Shown piece after piece: positions 23,983 to 32,691 of a DNA stretch of 64,000 nucleotides. The stretch is taken from assembly GCF_036607905.1 (NCBI RefSeq), contig NZ_CP144555.1, positions 4,464,001 to 4,528,000 of the forward strand, given 5' to 3'. Both the position numbers and the translations under genes were made by a program. How positions within the stretch are numbered: position 1 is the stretch's first letter; each line of letters starts with the position of its first letter. The stretch is from Streptomyces sp. SCSIO 75703 (GTDB lineage Bacteria; Actinomycetota; Actinomycetes; Streptomycetales; Streptomycetaceae). The notes beneath the pieces were generated by a model, which ran no database searches, had not been told where the DNA came from, and worked only from the letters and a program-made list of their open reading frames with translations.

Positions 23983-25305
23983 TCACTTCTCCAGGTTGTT
24001 GTCGATGGTCTTCACTGCCGTCTCCCAGGCGTCCTTCGCCGACTTGCCCTGGGTGACGAGGATGACGCCGTTGTCCGACAGACCCTGCTGCACGATCTGG
24101 TCCTTCGGGCCGATGACCTGCGTCGGGATGGACGAGGCGGCCTTGGCGAAGATCTCGCCGATCGGCGCGTCACCGGTCATCTCGTTCTTCGCGCCCGTCA
24201 CCTGCGACATGCCGTACGCGCCGGGCGCGCTCGGGAAGCTGCCCTGCACGGCGAAGAGCTTGGCCTGCTGCTCGGGCGCGGTCAGCCAGGTCACCAGCGC
24301 CTCGGCCTCCTTCACGTGCTTGCCGCTCTTGGGCACGCCGAGGAAGGTGCCGCCCCAGTTGCCCGCCTTGGGCGGCGCGGCCACGTCCCACTTGCCGGCC
24401 GCGTCGGGCTGCGACTTGCCCTTGATGGTGCCGAGCATCCACGGCGGACAGGCCACGGTGGCGAACTTGCTGTTGGAGATGGTCTGGTCCCAGGCCGGCT
24501 GGAACTGGGTCTGCGACTGCACCAGGCCCTCCTTGGCGGCCTTCGCGGTGAGGTCGAAGGCGGCCTTGACGGCGGGGTTGTCCTTGTAGACGACCTTGCC
24601 GGAGGCGTCGTAGAACCTCTGCTCCTCGGAACTGAGGATGGCGTTGAGCAGCCCGCCCGGGGAGTCCATGAAGTAGGTGTCCTTGCCGGCGGCCTTCTTG
24701 TACTTCTCGCCGGTCTCGACGAGCTTGCCCCAGTCGCCGGCCCAGAGCTTGCCGACCTCCTCGCGGTCGGTGGGCAGCCCGGCCTTCTCGAAGAGGTCCT
24801 TGCGGTAGCAGACGGCCATCGGGCCGATGTCGGTGCCGAGTCCGATGGTGGCGCCGTCCTTGGTGGTGGCCTGCTGCCACTTCCAGTCCAGCCAGGCCCC
24901 CGGCTTCACGCCCTCGGCCTTGGACAGGTCCGTGAACTTGTCCGCCTGGGTCTCGACCACCTCGGCGATGTTGCCGACCTCGATGGCCTGGACGTCCAGC
25001 AGGCCGCTGTTGGTGGTGAGGTGGTTGACGAGAGCGGGGTAGTAGTTCTCGTTCCGCTCGATGACGTTCTCTTCGATCTTGATGTCGGGGTGGAGCTTCT
25101 CGTACTCGGTGTAGAGTCCGGCTTCCTTGAAGCCCATGGTGCCGAAGAGACCGAGGGTGATCTTCGTCTTGCCGCCACTGTCGCCGCCCGACGAGCCGGA
25201 GTCGTCGCCGTCGTCGGCACAACCGGCCAGCAGCCCTGCGCCCAGCGACACGACGGCCGCGAGGACCATCGCCTTGCGGGCGGTTCGGGTACGTGCTGCT
25301 CGCAT
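23983..25305 (-). CDS. cebE: Cellobiose-binding lipoprotein CebE
   Basis: A 440-aa extracellular solute-binding lipoprotein. The signal peptide ends in the lipobox LLAGC with Cys29, followed by an acidic Gly/Ser linker. The mature part is a family 1 sugar-binding protein: LGLFGTMGFKEAG near the start, WLDWKWQQATTKDG, GPMAVCYRKDLFEKAGLP, NSKFATVACPPWML and GGTFLGVPKSGKHVKEAEAL. The ATG at 25305 follows AGGAGG at about six nt. It is the first gene of cebEFG-bglC, and a perfect CebR box lies 126 nt upstream. Assignment as CebE rests on sequence type plus locus order. Confidence 0.92.
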   Translation of the reverse strand: MRAARTRTARKAMVLAAVVSLGAGLLAGCADDGDDSGSSGGDSGGKTKITLGLFGTMGFKEAGLYTEYEKLHPDIKIEENVIERNENYYPALVNHLTTNSGLLDVQAIEVGNIAEVVETQADKFTDLSKAEGVKPGAWLDWKWQQATTKDGATIGLGTDIGPMAVCYRKDLFEKAGLPTDREEVGKLWAGDWGKLVETGEKYKKAAGKDTYFMDSPGGLLNAILSSEEQRFYDASGKVVYKDNPAVKAAFDLTAKAAKEGLVQSQTQFQPAWDQTISNSKFATVACPPWMLGTIKGKSQPDAAGKWDVAAPPKAGNWGGTFLGVPKSGKHVKEAEALVTWLTAPEQQAKLFAVQGSFPSAPGAYGMSQVTGAKNEMTGDAPIGEIFAKAASSIPTQVIGPKDQIVQQGLSDNGVILVTQGKSAKDAWETAVKTIDNNLEK

Positions 25306-25666
25306 TACGTCCTCCTGTTGCCCTGACGTGCCGACCCCCCGGCCAACTGCTGTGCTGGGCCCGATGGTTCATGTTCGTTCATCGCTGCGGCTCGGGCGGG
25401 GAACGTGCGGGATGTGTATGTGCCAGGTAGTGTGGGAGCGCTCCCACAAGTGATGTGTTGAAGAGTCGTCGGTCCGGACGGGGGTGTCAAGGGAGCGGAC
25501 GCGACGAAATGCCTTCGGTTATCGGCCTGTTAACTGACGGGTGGTTCGTCCGCCCGGCGCTCCGATGGGCACCGCGCGACGGTCCGGGGCGGTCGTCGCA
25601 GCGGACCGGCCTGTTAAATTCCAGGCCAGCCGCAGAGTGCGGGGCATCGACGGGAAGGCAGGGCCG
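25306..25666. promoter_or_regulatory. Divergent cebE/cebR promoter region
   Basis: 361 nt containing the perfect CebR palindrome (25431-25448). An 11-bp direct repeat CGGCCTGTTAA lies nearer cebR (25523-25533 and 25607-25617). Promoters for cebE (leftward) and cebR (rightward) must lie here, but I cannot place -35/-10 elements with confidence. Confidence 0.6.
25431..25448. promoter_or_regulatory. Perfect CebR operator upstream of cebE
   Basis: TGTGGGAGCGCTCCCACA is an 18-bp perfect palindrome containing the 14-bp CebR box. CebR is known to repress cebEFG and bglC and to be released by cellobiose-type sugars in S. griseus and S. scabiei. Confidence 0.92.
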
Positions 25667-26722
25667 ATGGCAAGCCACGGAGCGCGGGGGCGGAGCGGTG
25701 GCCGGCCCACCCTCGAAGAGGTGGCGGCACGGGCGGGCGTCGGCCGCGGCACCGTCTCGCGGGTGATCAACGGCTCGCCCCGGGTGAGCGACGCGACCCG
25801 GGCCGCCGTCGAGGCCGCGGTGGCGGAACTCGGCTACGTCCCGAACACCGCCGCCCGCGCCCTCGCCGCCAACCGCACCGACGCCATCGCCCTGGTGGTG
25901 CCGGAACCGGAGACCCGGTTCTTCGCCGAGCCCTACTTCTCGGACATGCTCAAGGGGGTCGGGGCGGAGCTGTCCGAGACGGAGATGCAGCTCCTGCTGA
26001 TCTTCGCGGGCAGCGACCGCAGGCGGCAGCGGCTCGCCCAGTACCTCGCGGCGCACCGGGTGGACGGCGTGCTGCTGGTCTCGGTGCACGCCGACGACCC
26101 GCTGCCCGACCTGCTGGCCCAACTGGAGATCCCGGCGGTGATCAGCGGCCCGCGCTCGGCGGGGGAGACCCTCGCCTCGGTCGACTCGGACAACTACGGC
26201 GGGGCCCGCTCGGCCGTCGAGCACCTGCTCGCACGCGGGCGCGGACGCATCGCGCACATCACCGGCCGGCTGGACGTGTACGGCGCCCAGCGGCGCGTCG
26301 ACGGCTACCGGGACGCCCTGCGCGACGCGGGGCACGACGCGGACGAGCTGCTGATCGAGGCGGGCGACTTCACCGAGGAGGGGGGCCGCCGGGCCATGGC
26401 GGAGCTGCTGCGGCGCGGTCCGCGGCTGGACGCGGTGTTCGCCGGCTCGGACGTGACGGCGGCCGGTGCCCGCCGGGCGCTGATCGAGGCGGGCCGGCGC
26501 ATCCCGGAGGACGTGGCACTGGTGGGGTACGACGACTCGGCGATCGCCCGCCACCTGGACCCGCCGCTGACCAGCGTCCGCCAGCCGATCGAGGAGATGG
26601 GCCGCGCCATGATCGACCTGCTGCTGGCGGAGATCGCGGACCGCCGTCCGGCGGCCTCGCGGGGGCTGGAGCGGCAGCACGTGGTGCTCGCCACGGAACT
26701 GGTGGAGCGCAGCTCCTCCTGA
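25667..26722 (+). CDS. cebR: LacI-family repressor CebR
   Basis: A 351-aa repressor. The N-terminal helix-turn-helix LEEVAARAGVGRGTVSRVIN (about 16-35) and hinge helix (NTAARALAA) match LacI proteins that bind GGGAGCGCTCCC. The rest is a sugar-binding periplasmic-protein-like domain with FFAEPYFSDMLKGVG, HRVDGVLLVSVHADD, GPRSAGETLASVDSDNYGG and DVALVGYDDSAIARHLDP. The ATG at 25667 gives MASHGARGRSGG. It is divergent from cebE. By known biology it senses cello-oligosaccharides. It reads toward a strong hairpin shared with tRNA-His. Confidence 0.92.
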   Translation: MASHGARGRSGGRPTLEEVAARAGVGRGTVSRVINGSPRVSDATRAAVEAAVAELGYVPNTAARALAANRTDAIALVVPEPETRFFAEPYFSDMLKGVGAELSETEMQLLLIFAGSDRRRQRLAQYLAAHRVDGVLLVSVHADDPLPDLLAQLEIPAVISGPRSAGETLASVDSDNYGGARSAVEHLLARGRGRIAHITGRLDVYGAQRRVDGYRDALRDAGHDADELLIEAGDFTEEGGRRAMAELLRRGPRLDAVFAGSDVTAAGARRALIEAGRRIPEDVALVGYDDSAIARHLDPPLTSVRQPIEEMGRAMIDLLLAEIADRRPAASRGLERQHVVLATELVERSSS

Positions 26723-26763
26723 GGGGCGGCGCCGGGGCGTGCCCGGGGCCCCGTGCGCACGCG

Positions 26764-26801
26764 ATCGGCCGGTGACCTCCGCGGGGAGGTCACCGGCCGA
26801 T
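26764..26801. terminator. 17-bp stem terminator between cebR and tRNA-His
   Basis: Arms at 26764-26780 and 26785-26801 (start ATCGGCCGG, end CCGGCCGAT) pair perfectly over 17 bp with a 4-nt loop. It lies 41 nt after the cebR stop and just beyond the 3' end of the leftward tRNA-His, serving both. Confidence 0.85.
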
Positions 26802-26808
26802 GACACAG

Positions 26809-26881
26809 GGTGAGTGACGGGACTTGAACCCGCGGCATCCTGGACCACAACCAGGTGCTCTACCAGCTGAGCTACACCCAC
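26809..26881 (-). tRNA. tRNA-His (anticodon GTG)
   Basis: On the minus strand the acceptor GTGGGTG (26881-26875) pairs with CACTCAC (26816-26810, one G-T). The extra G at position -1 (26882) faces discriminator C73 (26809), the identity pair of tRNA-His. The anticodon loop is TTGTGGT giving GTG, and the T-loop is GTTCAAGTC. CCA is not encoded. Confidence 0.95.
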
Positions 26882-27001
26882 CATGGCCGGTCGTCAGAAC
26901 CCGTGGTGGATTTCCCCGACCGGCTGAGAAAAGTGTACAGGGTCCGCGGGGGTGCTCGCGCCCACCTTCCGCCGCGCCCCGCCAGGGGCGCGGAGCCGTG
27001 C

Positions 27002-27604
27002 CTAGCCCGCGGTGACGACGTGCTTCGCGGCGATCGCCTTGGCCGTCTCGGAGTCGGGGCCGGGCTGCGGCACGAAGACGGCCTCGCGGTAGTAGCGCAG
27101 CTCGGCGATGGACTCGCGGATGTCGGCGAGGGCGCGGTGGTTGCCGTTCTTCTCGGGGCTGTTGAAGTACGCCCGCGGGTACCAGCGGCGGGCCAGCTCC
27201 TTGACCGAGGACACGTCGACGATCCGGTAGTGGAGGTACCCCTCCAGCGCCGGCATGTCCCGCAGCAGGAAGCCGCGGTCGGTGCCGACGGAGTTGCCGC
27301 ACAGCGGGGCCCTGCCGGGCTCCTTGACGTGCTCCCGTACGTAGGCCAGCACCTGTTCCTCGGCGTCCGCGAGGGTCGTGCCGCCCGCCAGCTCGGCCAG
27401 CAGCCCGGAGGCGGTGTGCATCTCGCGCACCACGTCCGGCATCGTCTCCAGGGCCCGGTCCGGCGGGCGGACGACGATGTCGACGCCCTCCCCGAGGACG
27501 TTCAGTTCGGAGTCGGTGACGAGGGCGGCCACCTCGATGAGCGCGTCGTCGGACAGCGAGAGGCCGGTCATCTCGCAGTCGATCCACACCATGCGATCGT
27601 TCAT
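27002..27604 (-). CDS. orn: Oligoribonuclease
   Basis: A 200-aa DEDDh 3'-5' exonuclease that degrades 2-5 nt RNA fragments and also pGpG-type linear dinucleotides. Asp9 and Glu11 lie in WIDCEMTG, the second Asp region in GNSVGTDRGFL, the family block RRWYPRAYFNSPEKNGNHRALADIRES holds the His and last Asp. Length matches the family. ATG 27604. In Streptomyces the gene is essential for normal growth and development and lies between adpA and tRNA-His/cebR, as here. Cytoplasmic. Confidence 0.95.
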   Translation of the reverse strand: MNDRMVWIDCEMTGLSLSDDALIEVAALVTDSELNVLGEGVDIVVRPPDRALETMPDVVREMHTASGLLAELAGGTTLADAEEQVLAYVREHVKEPGRAPLCGNSVGTDRGFLLRDMPALEGYLHYRIVDVSSVKELARRWYPRAYFNSPEKNGNHRALADIRESIAELRYYREAVFVPQPGPDSETAKAIAAKHVVTAG

Positions 27605-27902
27605 GCGAACACCCTACGGCGCGGGTGCGGCGGTGGGACCGGCCCGTACGCGGGGACGTGCCCCGGCGGGGCGGCGACGGCGTGGTCCCGGCCGCCGGGG
27701 ACGCCGCGGCCCCGGGGCGGGGACGGGCGGGAGGCGTCTCCCGGCCCCGGGAGGGCCCGTACGGCGACCCGCCCCGGCCCGGAGGGCGGTGAGGGTGGCG
27801 CGGCCCGGCCGCGAGGCTTCCGTGAGCTTCGGCGGCGGGACGCGGGCCGCCGGGAGGGCGCCCGCGGCGACGCGCGCCGGGCCGGCGCGGGCGCTTCCCC
27901 GG
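27605..27902. other. Spacer between adpA terminator and orn
   Basis: About 300 nt of extremely GC-rich sequence between the adpA hairpin and the orn start. It should contain the orn promoter. I see no gene or conserved signal in it. Confidence 0.5.
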
Positions 27903-27937
27903 GGGGCGCCGGACGGGCGGGGCCCGTCCGGCGCCCC
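27903..27937 (-). terminator. adpA terminator
   Basis: A perfect 16-bp stem GGGGCGCCGGACGGGC (27903-27918) / GCCCGTCCGGCGCCCC (27922-27937) with a GGG loop, six nt after the adpA stop codon. Confidence 0.85.
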
Positions 27938-27942
27938 GTGGG

Positions 27943-29133
27943 TCAGGACAGGCCGCGCTGGCCCGGCAGGCCGGCCACCGGCACCGGCGCGGCGGTGCGC
28001 CGCGTCTGGTACGGCACCGTGCCCTCGGCGGCGAGGGACTGCGGCGGTCCGTCGTGCGGGCCGCCGCCGCGGGACATGCCCAGGGCGGCCTCCGGGTCCA
28101 CCGGCCGCTCGGCCTGCGGACGCCGGGCCCGGTAGGCCGCCCGGTAGGCGGCCGGGGACGAGCCGAGCTGGCGGCGGAAGTGGCCGCGCAGCGCCACCGG
28201 CGAGCGGAAGCCGCAGCGGCCGGCGACCTCGTCCACCGAGTAGTCGGACGTCTCCAGCAGCCGCTGTGCCTGGAGCACCCGCTGGGTGATCAGCCACTGG
28301 AGCGGCGCGCTGCCGGTGAGCGAGCGGAAGCGCCGGTCGAAGGTGCGCCGGCTCATGTAGGCGCGGGCCGCCAGCGTCTCCACGTCGAACTGCTCGTGGA
28401 GGTGCTCCAGCGCCCAGGCGACGACCTCGGCGAGCGGGTCGGCGCCGATCTCCTCGGGTAAAGACCGGTCGAGGTAGCGCTCCTGGCCGCCGCTGCGGCG
28501 CGGGGGCACGACCAGTCGGCGGGCCAGCGCGCCGGCCGCCTCGTTGCCGTGGTCCGTGCGCACGATGTGCAGGCACAGGTCGATCCCGGCGGCCGTCCCC
28601 GCGGAGGTGAGGACGTCCCCGTCGTCCACGAAGAGTTCGCGCGGATCGACGTGCACCGACGGATAGCGCTTGGCCAGCGTCGGCGCGTACATCCAGTGCG
28701 TGGTGGCCGGGCGGCCGTCCAGCAGGCCCGCCGCCGCCAGCACGAAGGCGCCGGTGCACAGTCCGACGATGCGCGCGCCCTCCTCGTGCGCCCGCCGCAG
28801 CGCGTCGAGCGCGTCGTCGGGTGGCGGCGAGGTGATCGACCGCCAGGCGGGCACCACCACCGTGCCGGCCCGCGCGATCGCCTCCAGTCCCTGTGGCGCG
28901 GTGAGTTCCAGGCCCCCCGTGGTCCGCAGCGGGCCGTCCTCGCCGGCGCACACCAGCAGGCGGTAGCGCGGCACGCCGGCGTCCTGACGGTCTATGCCGA
29001 ACACCGACAGCGGTATGGAACTCTCGAAGATGGGGCCGCCGCTGAACAGCAGCACCGCGACGATCTCCTTGCGGCGTCGCCCGGAGAGCTTCCGGGTCGC
29101 GGTTTCCGGCGCGGCAGCGGAGTCGTGGCTCAT
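27943..29133 (-). CDS. adpA: Global developmental regulator AdpA (BldH)
   Basis: A 396-aa AraC-type activator/repressor of morphological differentiation and secondary metabolism. A DJ-1/PfpI (GATase1-like) dimerisation domain spans about residues 25-190 (IVAVLLFSGGPIFESSIPLS, GLCTGAFVLAAAGLLDGR). The two AraC helix-turn-helices cover about 240-330 (YMSRRTFDRRFRSLTG, EVAGRCGFRSPVALRGHFRR). Codon 225 (28459-28461) is TTA, so translation should depend on the bldA tRNA, as known for adpA. Length fits known AdpA proteins (about 400 aa). ATG 29133. The upstream region is long (386 nt) and has a perfect match to the AdpA binding consensus. Confidence 0.96.
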   Translation of the reverse strand: MSHDSAAAPETATRKLSGRRRKEIVAVLLFSGGPIFESSIPLSVFGIDRQDAGVPRYRLLVCAGEDGPLRTTGGLELTAPQGLEAIARAGTVVVPAWRSITSPPPDDALDALRRAHEEGARIVGLCTGAFVLAAAGLLDGRPATTHWMYAPTLAKRYPSVHVDPRELFVDDGDVLTSAGTAAGIDLCLHIVRTDHGNEAAGALARRLVVPPRRSGGQERYLDRSLPEEIGADPLAEVVAWALEHLHEQFDVETLAARAYMSRRTFDRRFRSLTGSAPLQWLITQRVLQAQRLLETSDYSVDEVAGRCGFRSPVALRGHFRRQLGSSPAAYRAAYRARRPQAERPVDPEAALGMSRGGGPHDGPPQSLAAEGTVPYQTRRTAAPVPVAGLPGQRGLS

Positions 29134-29519
29134 ACTGCTAAGCCCCCCTCGGTGGTCGCGGTGCCCTGATCCCTTCGGGTCTGTCGCTCCAACACGTTTC
29201 CCCTCGGTCCTGCACGAGTCCCCCGCCGTAGACAGTCAAGATCGAATCTACTGCGTCCCGTCGCGCCGAGGTGGCCGGTTCGGCACGGGGGACATTGTCG
29301 ACATGGCAACTTGGCGTGAAGCAGTCGATCACGAAGCGTTGCACTCCCGGGCGCCACAGGGAAGTGCGCCTCGTGGCAGTGGCCAATCCCCATAGGGTGC
29401 GTGGGGCCCCCGAGACCCTTTCCGTGCAGGTGGAACGGGGGTTGAGGGGTGGTCCGGACGGGGGGTGAGGCCACGTCAGAAGTTGGCTGAAAAGATACGG
29501 GCGCGTGCGCGGAAACCGG
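29134..29519 (-). promoter_or_regulatory. adpA upstream regulatory region
   Basis: 386 nt without a supported gene. Long leaders are typical for adpA, which is controlled by itself and other developmental regulators. It contains TGGCCGGTTC (29272-29281) and the near match TGGCGTGAAG (29312-29321). I cannot assign promoter hexamers. Confidence 0.6.
29272..29281 (+). promoter_or_regulatory. Candidate AdpA-binding site upstream of adpA
   Basis: TGGCCGGTTC fits the published AdpA consensus TGGCSNGWWY at every position. It lies 139 nt upstream of the start codon, in keeping with autoregulation. Ten-base matches occur by chance, so this remains a candidate. Confidence 0.5.
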
Positions 29520-29870
29520 TCAAGCGACCGGTGTGCTCTCCCCGGTGTGCGGTACGCCCCCGCGCGCCCCCGGTATGGGCCCGGCCGGCCCGCCGTCCCC
29601 GGCGTCGCCCGGTCCGCCCTCCCCGCCCGGCCGGGTCGCGTGCCGCTCGGCGCGGCGCAGCAGGAACCGGCAGGCGAAGGTCACGGCGGCGAGGCCCAGG
29701 GCGGTGCCGGCGGCGCCCGCGAGGGAGGCGCCGCACCAGAGCAGGGCGACGGGGACGAGGACGCCGCAGAACGCCGCCCAGCGCAGCGGTCCCGGGCCGG
29801 CGTCCCGGGGCGGCGGGTCCGGCTCGGGGCCCCCGGGCGGGGGCGCGGCGGGCGGCGGCGGTCCGGACAT
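29520..29870 (-). CDS. Small membrane protein upstream of adpA
   Basis: A 116-aa protein from ATG 29870 with GGGAG five nt upstream. A Pro-rich N-terminus (~27 residues) is followed by two adjacent membrane segments (WAAFCGVLVPVALLWCGASL, GAAGTALGLAAVTFACRFLL), then a basic and Gly-rich tail. No known family motif. It is transcribed toward adpA with 386 nt between, and is divergent from the universal stress gene. Function unknown. Confidence 0.6.
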   Translation of the reverse strand: MSGPPPPAAPPPGGPEPDPPPRDAGPGPLRWAAFCGVLVPVALLWCGASLAGAAGTALGLAAVTFACRFLLRRAERHATRPGGEGGPGDAGDGGPAGPIPGARGGVPHTGESTPVA

Positions 29871-30253
29871 GGCGGCTCCCTGGGGCGGTGGTTCACGGGG
29901 ATCAACGCGGGCCCGCGCCCTCGGTCACGTCCGCCCGCCCCTCGGTCACGTCCGCCCGCGCGCCGGGCCGCGAGCGGGCGGCGCCGGGAGGCGCCCGGGG
30001 GCGCGGGGCGGGCCGGAGGGCGCGCGTGCGGCCGGACACCGCCCGGCGTGCTTCCGGGACGCGGGGGCCATTGCGTTACGGGCGCCCCCTCGTGCATGCT
30101 CCGGGGAACCCGCGGCGGACGCCGGGCGGGATCTGGGCGAAGGAGGAGTGCCGCCGTACCCTTGGGGGTATGGGCTTGGGAAGACGATTCCCGGACACAG
30201 CTCCGCCGCACACCGTGGTCCCACCCATAAAGGACAAAAACGCCGAGACAGTC
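29871..30253. promoter_or_regulatory. Divergent spacer before universal stress gene
   Basis: 383 nt with two tandem 21-bp copies (29918-29938, 29939-29959), unit CCCTCGGTCACGTCCGCCCG plus one base. Nearer the stress gene is GGGTAT (30166-30171), which resembles a stress sigma -10 element, but no matching -35 is clear. Confidence 0.45.
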
Positions 30254-30781
30254 ATGGCCGGTCACGAATTCTTCGAACCCGCGGACCGTAAGCGGCCCGT
30301 CGCCGAACCGACGGCGGCCGAGCCCCTGGCGGCCGAAGACCCACGCCAGTTGTGCGACCCAGCCTTCAAGCACGGCGTCGTCGTCGGATTCGACGGCTCC
30401 ACCTCCAGCGAGCGCGCGCTGGCCTATGCCATCGGCATGGCCCGCCGGCTGGGGGCCGGACTGGTCATCGTGCACGTCGCCAACCGCCTGCCCACCACGG
30501 TGTGGGCGGGGTGCGAGCCCCCCGTCTTCGTCGACGTCCCGGACCACCGCACCGAGGTGCTCGGGCTGGAGCTGGCCTGTGCGGACCACCTCTCCGAGGT
30601 GCCCTGGATCCTGGTCGAGCGCGGCGGCGACATCTGTCACGAACTGGAGGAGGTCGGCCGCGAGTACGAGGCGGACGCGATCGTCGTCGGTTCCAGCCAC
30701 GGCGTCGTGGGCCGCCTCTTCGGCTCCGTGGCCGGGCGCCTCGCCAAGCGGGCCCGCCGCCCCGTGGTGGTCATCCCGTAG
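30254..30781 (+). CDS. Universal stress protein (UspA family)
   Basis: A 175-aa single Usp domain. The N-terminal strand GVVVGFDGSTSSERALAYA holds the Asp of the nucleotide pocket. The C-terminal GSSHGVVGRLFGSVAGRLA fits the G-x2-G-x9-G(S/T) ATP-binding motif, followed by RRPVVVIP. About 45 extra acidic/Pro residues precede the domain. ATG 30254 gives the familiar MAGHEFFEPADRK start, although no strong ribosome site precedes it; ATG 30170 in frame is an alternative. Such proteins bind ATP and accumulate in dormancy or stress. Convergent with glmS. Confidence 0.88.
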   Translation: MAGHEFFEPADRKRPVAEPTAAEPLAAEDPRQLCDPAFKHGVVVGFDGSTSSERALAYAIGMARRLGAGLVIVHVANRLPTTVWAGCEPPVFVDVPDHRTEVLGLELACADHLSEVPWILVERGGDICHELEEVGREYEADAIVVGSSHGVVGRLFGSVAGRLAKRARRPVVVIP

Positions 30782-30794
30782 CGGGCACCCGTCC

Positions 30795-30831
30795 CCCCGC
30801 CCGGCGTCCTGCGCGGCGCGCCCGGGCGGGG
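30795..30831. terminator. Terminator between usp and glmS
   Basis: CCCCGCCCGG (30795-30804) pairs perfectly with CCGGGCGGGG (30822-30831). It lies between the convergent universal stress and glmS genes and can serve both. Confidence 0.65.
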
Positions 30832-30858
30832 TCCGTACGGGCCCCGGCGGGCCGGGGG

Positions 30859-32676
30859 TTACTCGACCGTCACCGACTTGGCGAGGTTGCGGGGCTTGTC
30901 GATGTCCCGGCCGAGCGCCAGCGCCGTGTGGTAGGCGAGGAGTTGCAGCGGGATGCCGAGCAGGATCGGGTCCAGCTCGTCCTCGTTCTTCGGGACCACG
31001 ATGGTGTGGTCGGCCTGCTCCTGCTTCCGGTGCGCCACGGCGAGGATCGGGCCGCTGCGGGCCTTGATCTCCTCCATCGCCGCCCGGTTCTTCTCCAGCA
31101 GGTCGTCGTCGGGCACGATCGCCACCGTCGGCAGCGCCGGTTCGATCAGGGCGAGCGGACCGTGCTTCAGCTCGGAGGCCGGGTACGCCTCGGCGTGGAT
31201 GTAGGAGACCTCCTTGAGCTTCAGGGACGCCTCGCGGGCCACCGGGTAGCCCCGGACGCGGCCGATGAAGAGCATCGAGCGGGCCTCGGCGCAGCGCGCG
31301 GCCAGCTTCTCGATCTCGTCCTCGCGCGCCAGGATCCCGGAGATCTGCTCCGGCAGCCGGCGCAGCCCCTCGATGATCCGGCGCCCGTCGCGCACCGACA
31401 GGTCGCGGGTGCGGCCCAGGTGCAGGGCGAGCAGCGCGAAGGCGACGGTCGTGTTGGTGAAGCACTTGGTGGAGACCACGCACACCTCGGGACCGGCGTG
31501 CACGTACATGCCCCCGTCGGCCTCGCGGGCGATGGCCGAGCCGACCACGTTGACGATGCCGAGCACCCGGGCGCCCTTGCGCTTCAGCTCCTGCACCGCG
31601 GCGAGCACGTCGTAGGTCTCCCCGGACTGGGAGACGGCGACGTACAGCGTGTCCGGGTCGACGACCGGGTCGCGGTAGCGGAACTCCGAGGCGGGCTCGG
31701 CGTCCGCGGGGATACGGGCCAGCTCCTCGATCATCTGGGCGCCGATCATCCCGGCGTGGTACGAGGTGCCGCAGCCGAGGATCTTCACCCGGCGCACCGC
31801 GCGCGCCTCGCGGGCGCCCAGGTTCAGGCCGCCGAGGTGCACGGTGGAGAAGCGGTCGTCGATCCGGCCGCGCAGCACCCGGTCCACGGCCTCCGCCTGC
31901 TCGTGGATCTCCTTGTGCATGTAGGTGTCGTGGCCGCCCATGTCGTACGAGGCCGCCTCCCACTCCACGGTGGTCGGCTCGGCGGTCGTACGGGTGCCCT
32001 CGGTGGTGTACGTACGGAAGTCGTCGGCCTTGAGCGTGGCCATCTCGCCGTCGCCCAGGGTGACTATCTGCCGGGTGTGGGTGACCAGCGCGGCGATGTC
32101 GGAGGCGACGAACATCTCCTTCTCGCCGATGCCGAGGACGACCGGCGAGCCGTTGCGGGCGACGACGATGCGCTCGGGGAAGCCGGCGTGCATGACCGCG
32201 ATGCCGTAGGTGCCCTCGACGAGCCGGAGCGTGTCGCGGACCTTGTCCTCCAGCCGCGCCGCCTCGGAGCGGGCGATGAGGTGGACGAGGACCTCGGTGT
32301 CGGTCTCGGAGAGGAACTCGACGCCGTCCGCCTCCAGCTTGCGGCGCAGGTCGGCGGCGTTGTCGATGATGCCGTTGTGGACGACGGCGACCTTCTCGTC
32401 GGCCGACAGGTGCGGGTGGGCGTTGACGTCGGAGGGGGCGCCGTGGGTGGCCCAGCGGGTGTGGGCGATGCCGGTGGTGCCCTTGAAGCGGGCGGGGACC
32501 TTGGCCTCCAGGTCCCGGACCCGGCCCTTGGCCTTGACCATCCTCAGGCCGGCCGCCTTCGGCGACGTGACGACGATGCCCGCCGAGTCGTAGCCGCGGT
32601 ACTCCAGCCGCTGCAGGCCCTCCAGCAGCAGCGGGGCCACGTCACGCTTGCCGATGTATCCGACGATTCCGCACAT
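30859..32676 (-). CDS. glmS: Glutamine-fructose-6-phosphate aminotransferase
   Basis: A 605-aa enzyme making glucosamine-6-phosphate for cell-wall precursors. Cys2 after Met is the glutaminase nucleophile (MCGIVGYIG), with HTRWATHG and HNGIIDN completing the N-terminal amidotransferase domain (to about 240). Two SIS domains follow (GCGTSYHAGMIGAQMIEEL, SQSGETYDVLAAV; RGYPVAREASLKLKEVSYIH), ending with LAKSVTVE. No glmS ribozyme is expected or seen in this phylum. ATG 32676, 15 nt after a small co-directional gene. A paralogue with this position is called glmS2 in S. coelicolor. Confidence 0.96.
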   Translation of the reverse strand: MCGIVGYIGKRDVAPLLLEGLQRLEYRGYDSAGIVVTSPKAAGLRMVKAKGRVRDLEAKVPARFKGTTGIAHTRWATHGAPSDVNAHPHLSADEKVAVVHNGIIDNAADLRRKLEADGVEFLSETDTEVLVHLIARSEAARLEDKVRDTLRLVEGTYGIAVMHAGFPERIVVARNGSPVVLGIGEKEMFVASDIAALVTHTRQIVTLGDGEMATLKADDFRTYTTEGTRTTAEPTTVEWEAASYDMGGHDTYMHKEIHEQAEAVDRVLRGRIDDRFSTVHLGGLNLGAREARAVRRVKILGCGTSYHAGMIGAQMIEELARIPADAEPASEFRYRDPVVDPDTLYVAVSQSGETYDVLAAVQELKRKGARVLGIVNVVGSAIAREADGGMYVHAGPEVCVVSTKCFTNTTVAFALLALHLGRTRDLSVRDGRRIIEGLRRLPEQISGILAREDEIEKLAARCAEARSMLFIGRVRGYPVAREASLKLKEVSYIHAEAYPASELKHGPLALIEPALPTVAIVPDDDLLEKNRAAMEEIKARSGPILAVAHRKQEQADHTIVVPKNEDELDPILLGIPLQLLAYHTALALGRDIDKPRNLAKSVTVE

Positions 32677-32691
32677 GTACCGGTTCTTTCC

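Noticed and set aside
29130..29474. Minus-strand 114-codon frame in the adpA leader
   Set aside because: Runs into the adpA start region without ribosome site or recognisable domain. The region is better explained as a regulatory leader.
29465..30781. Extended N-terminus for the universal stress protein
   Set aside because: Upstream codons are Arg/Pro-rich and overlap the opposite membrane-protein gene. The conserved start is at 30254.
30859..32691. glmS ribozyme or riboswitch
   Set aside because: Only 15 nt separate glmS from the preceding gene, and the ribozyme is a Firmicutes feature. No such structure is seen.
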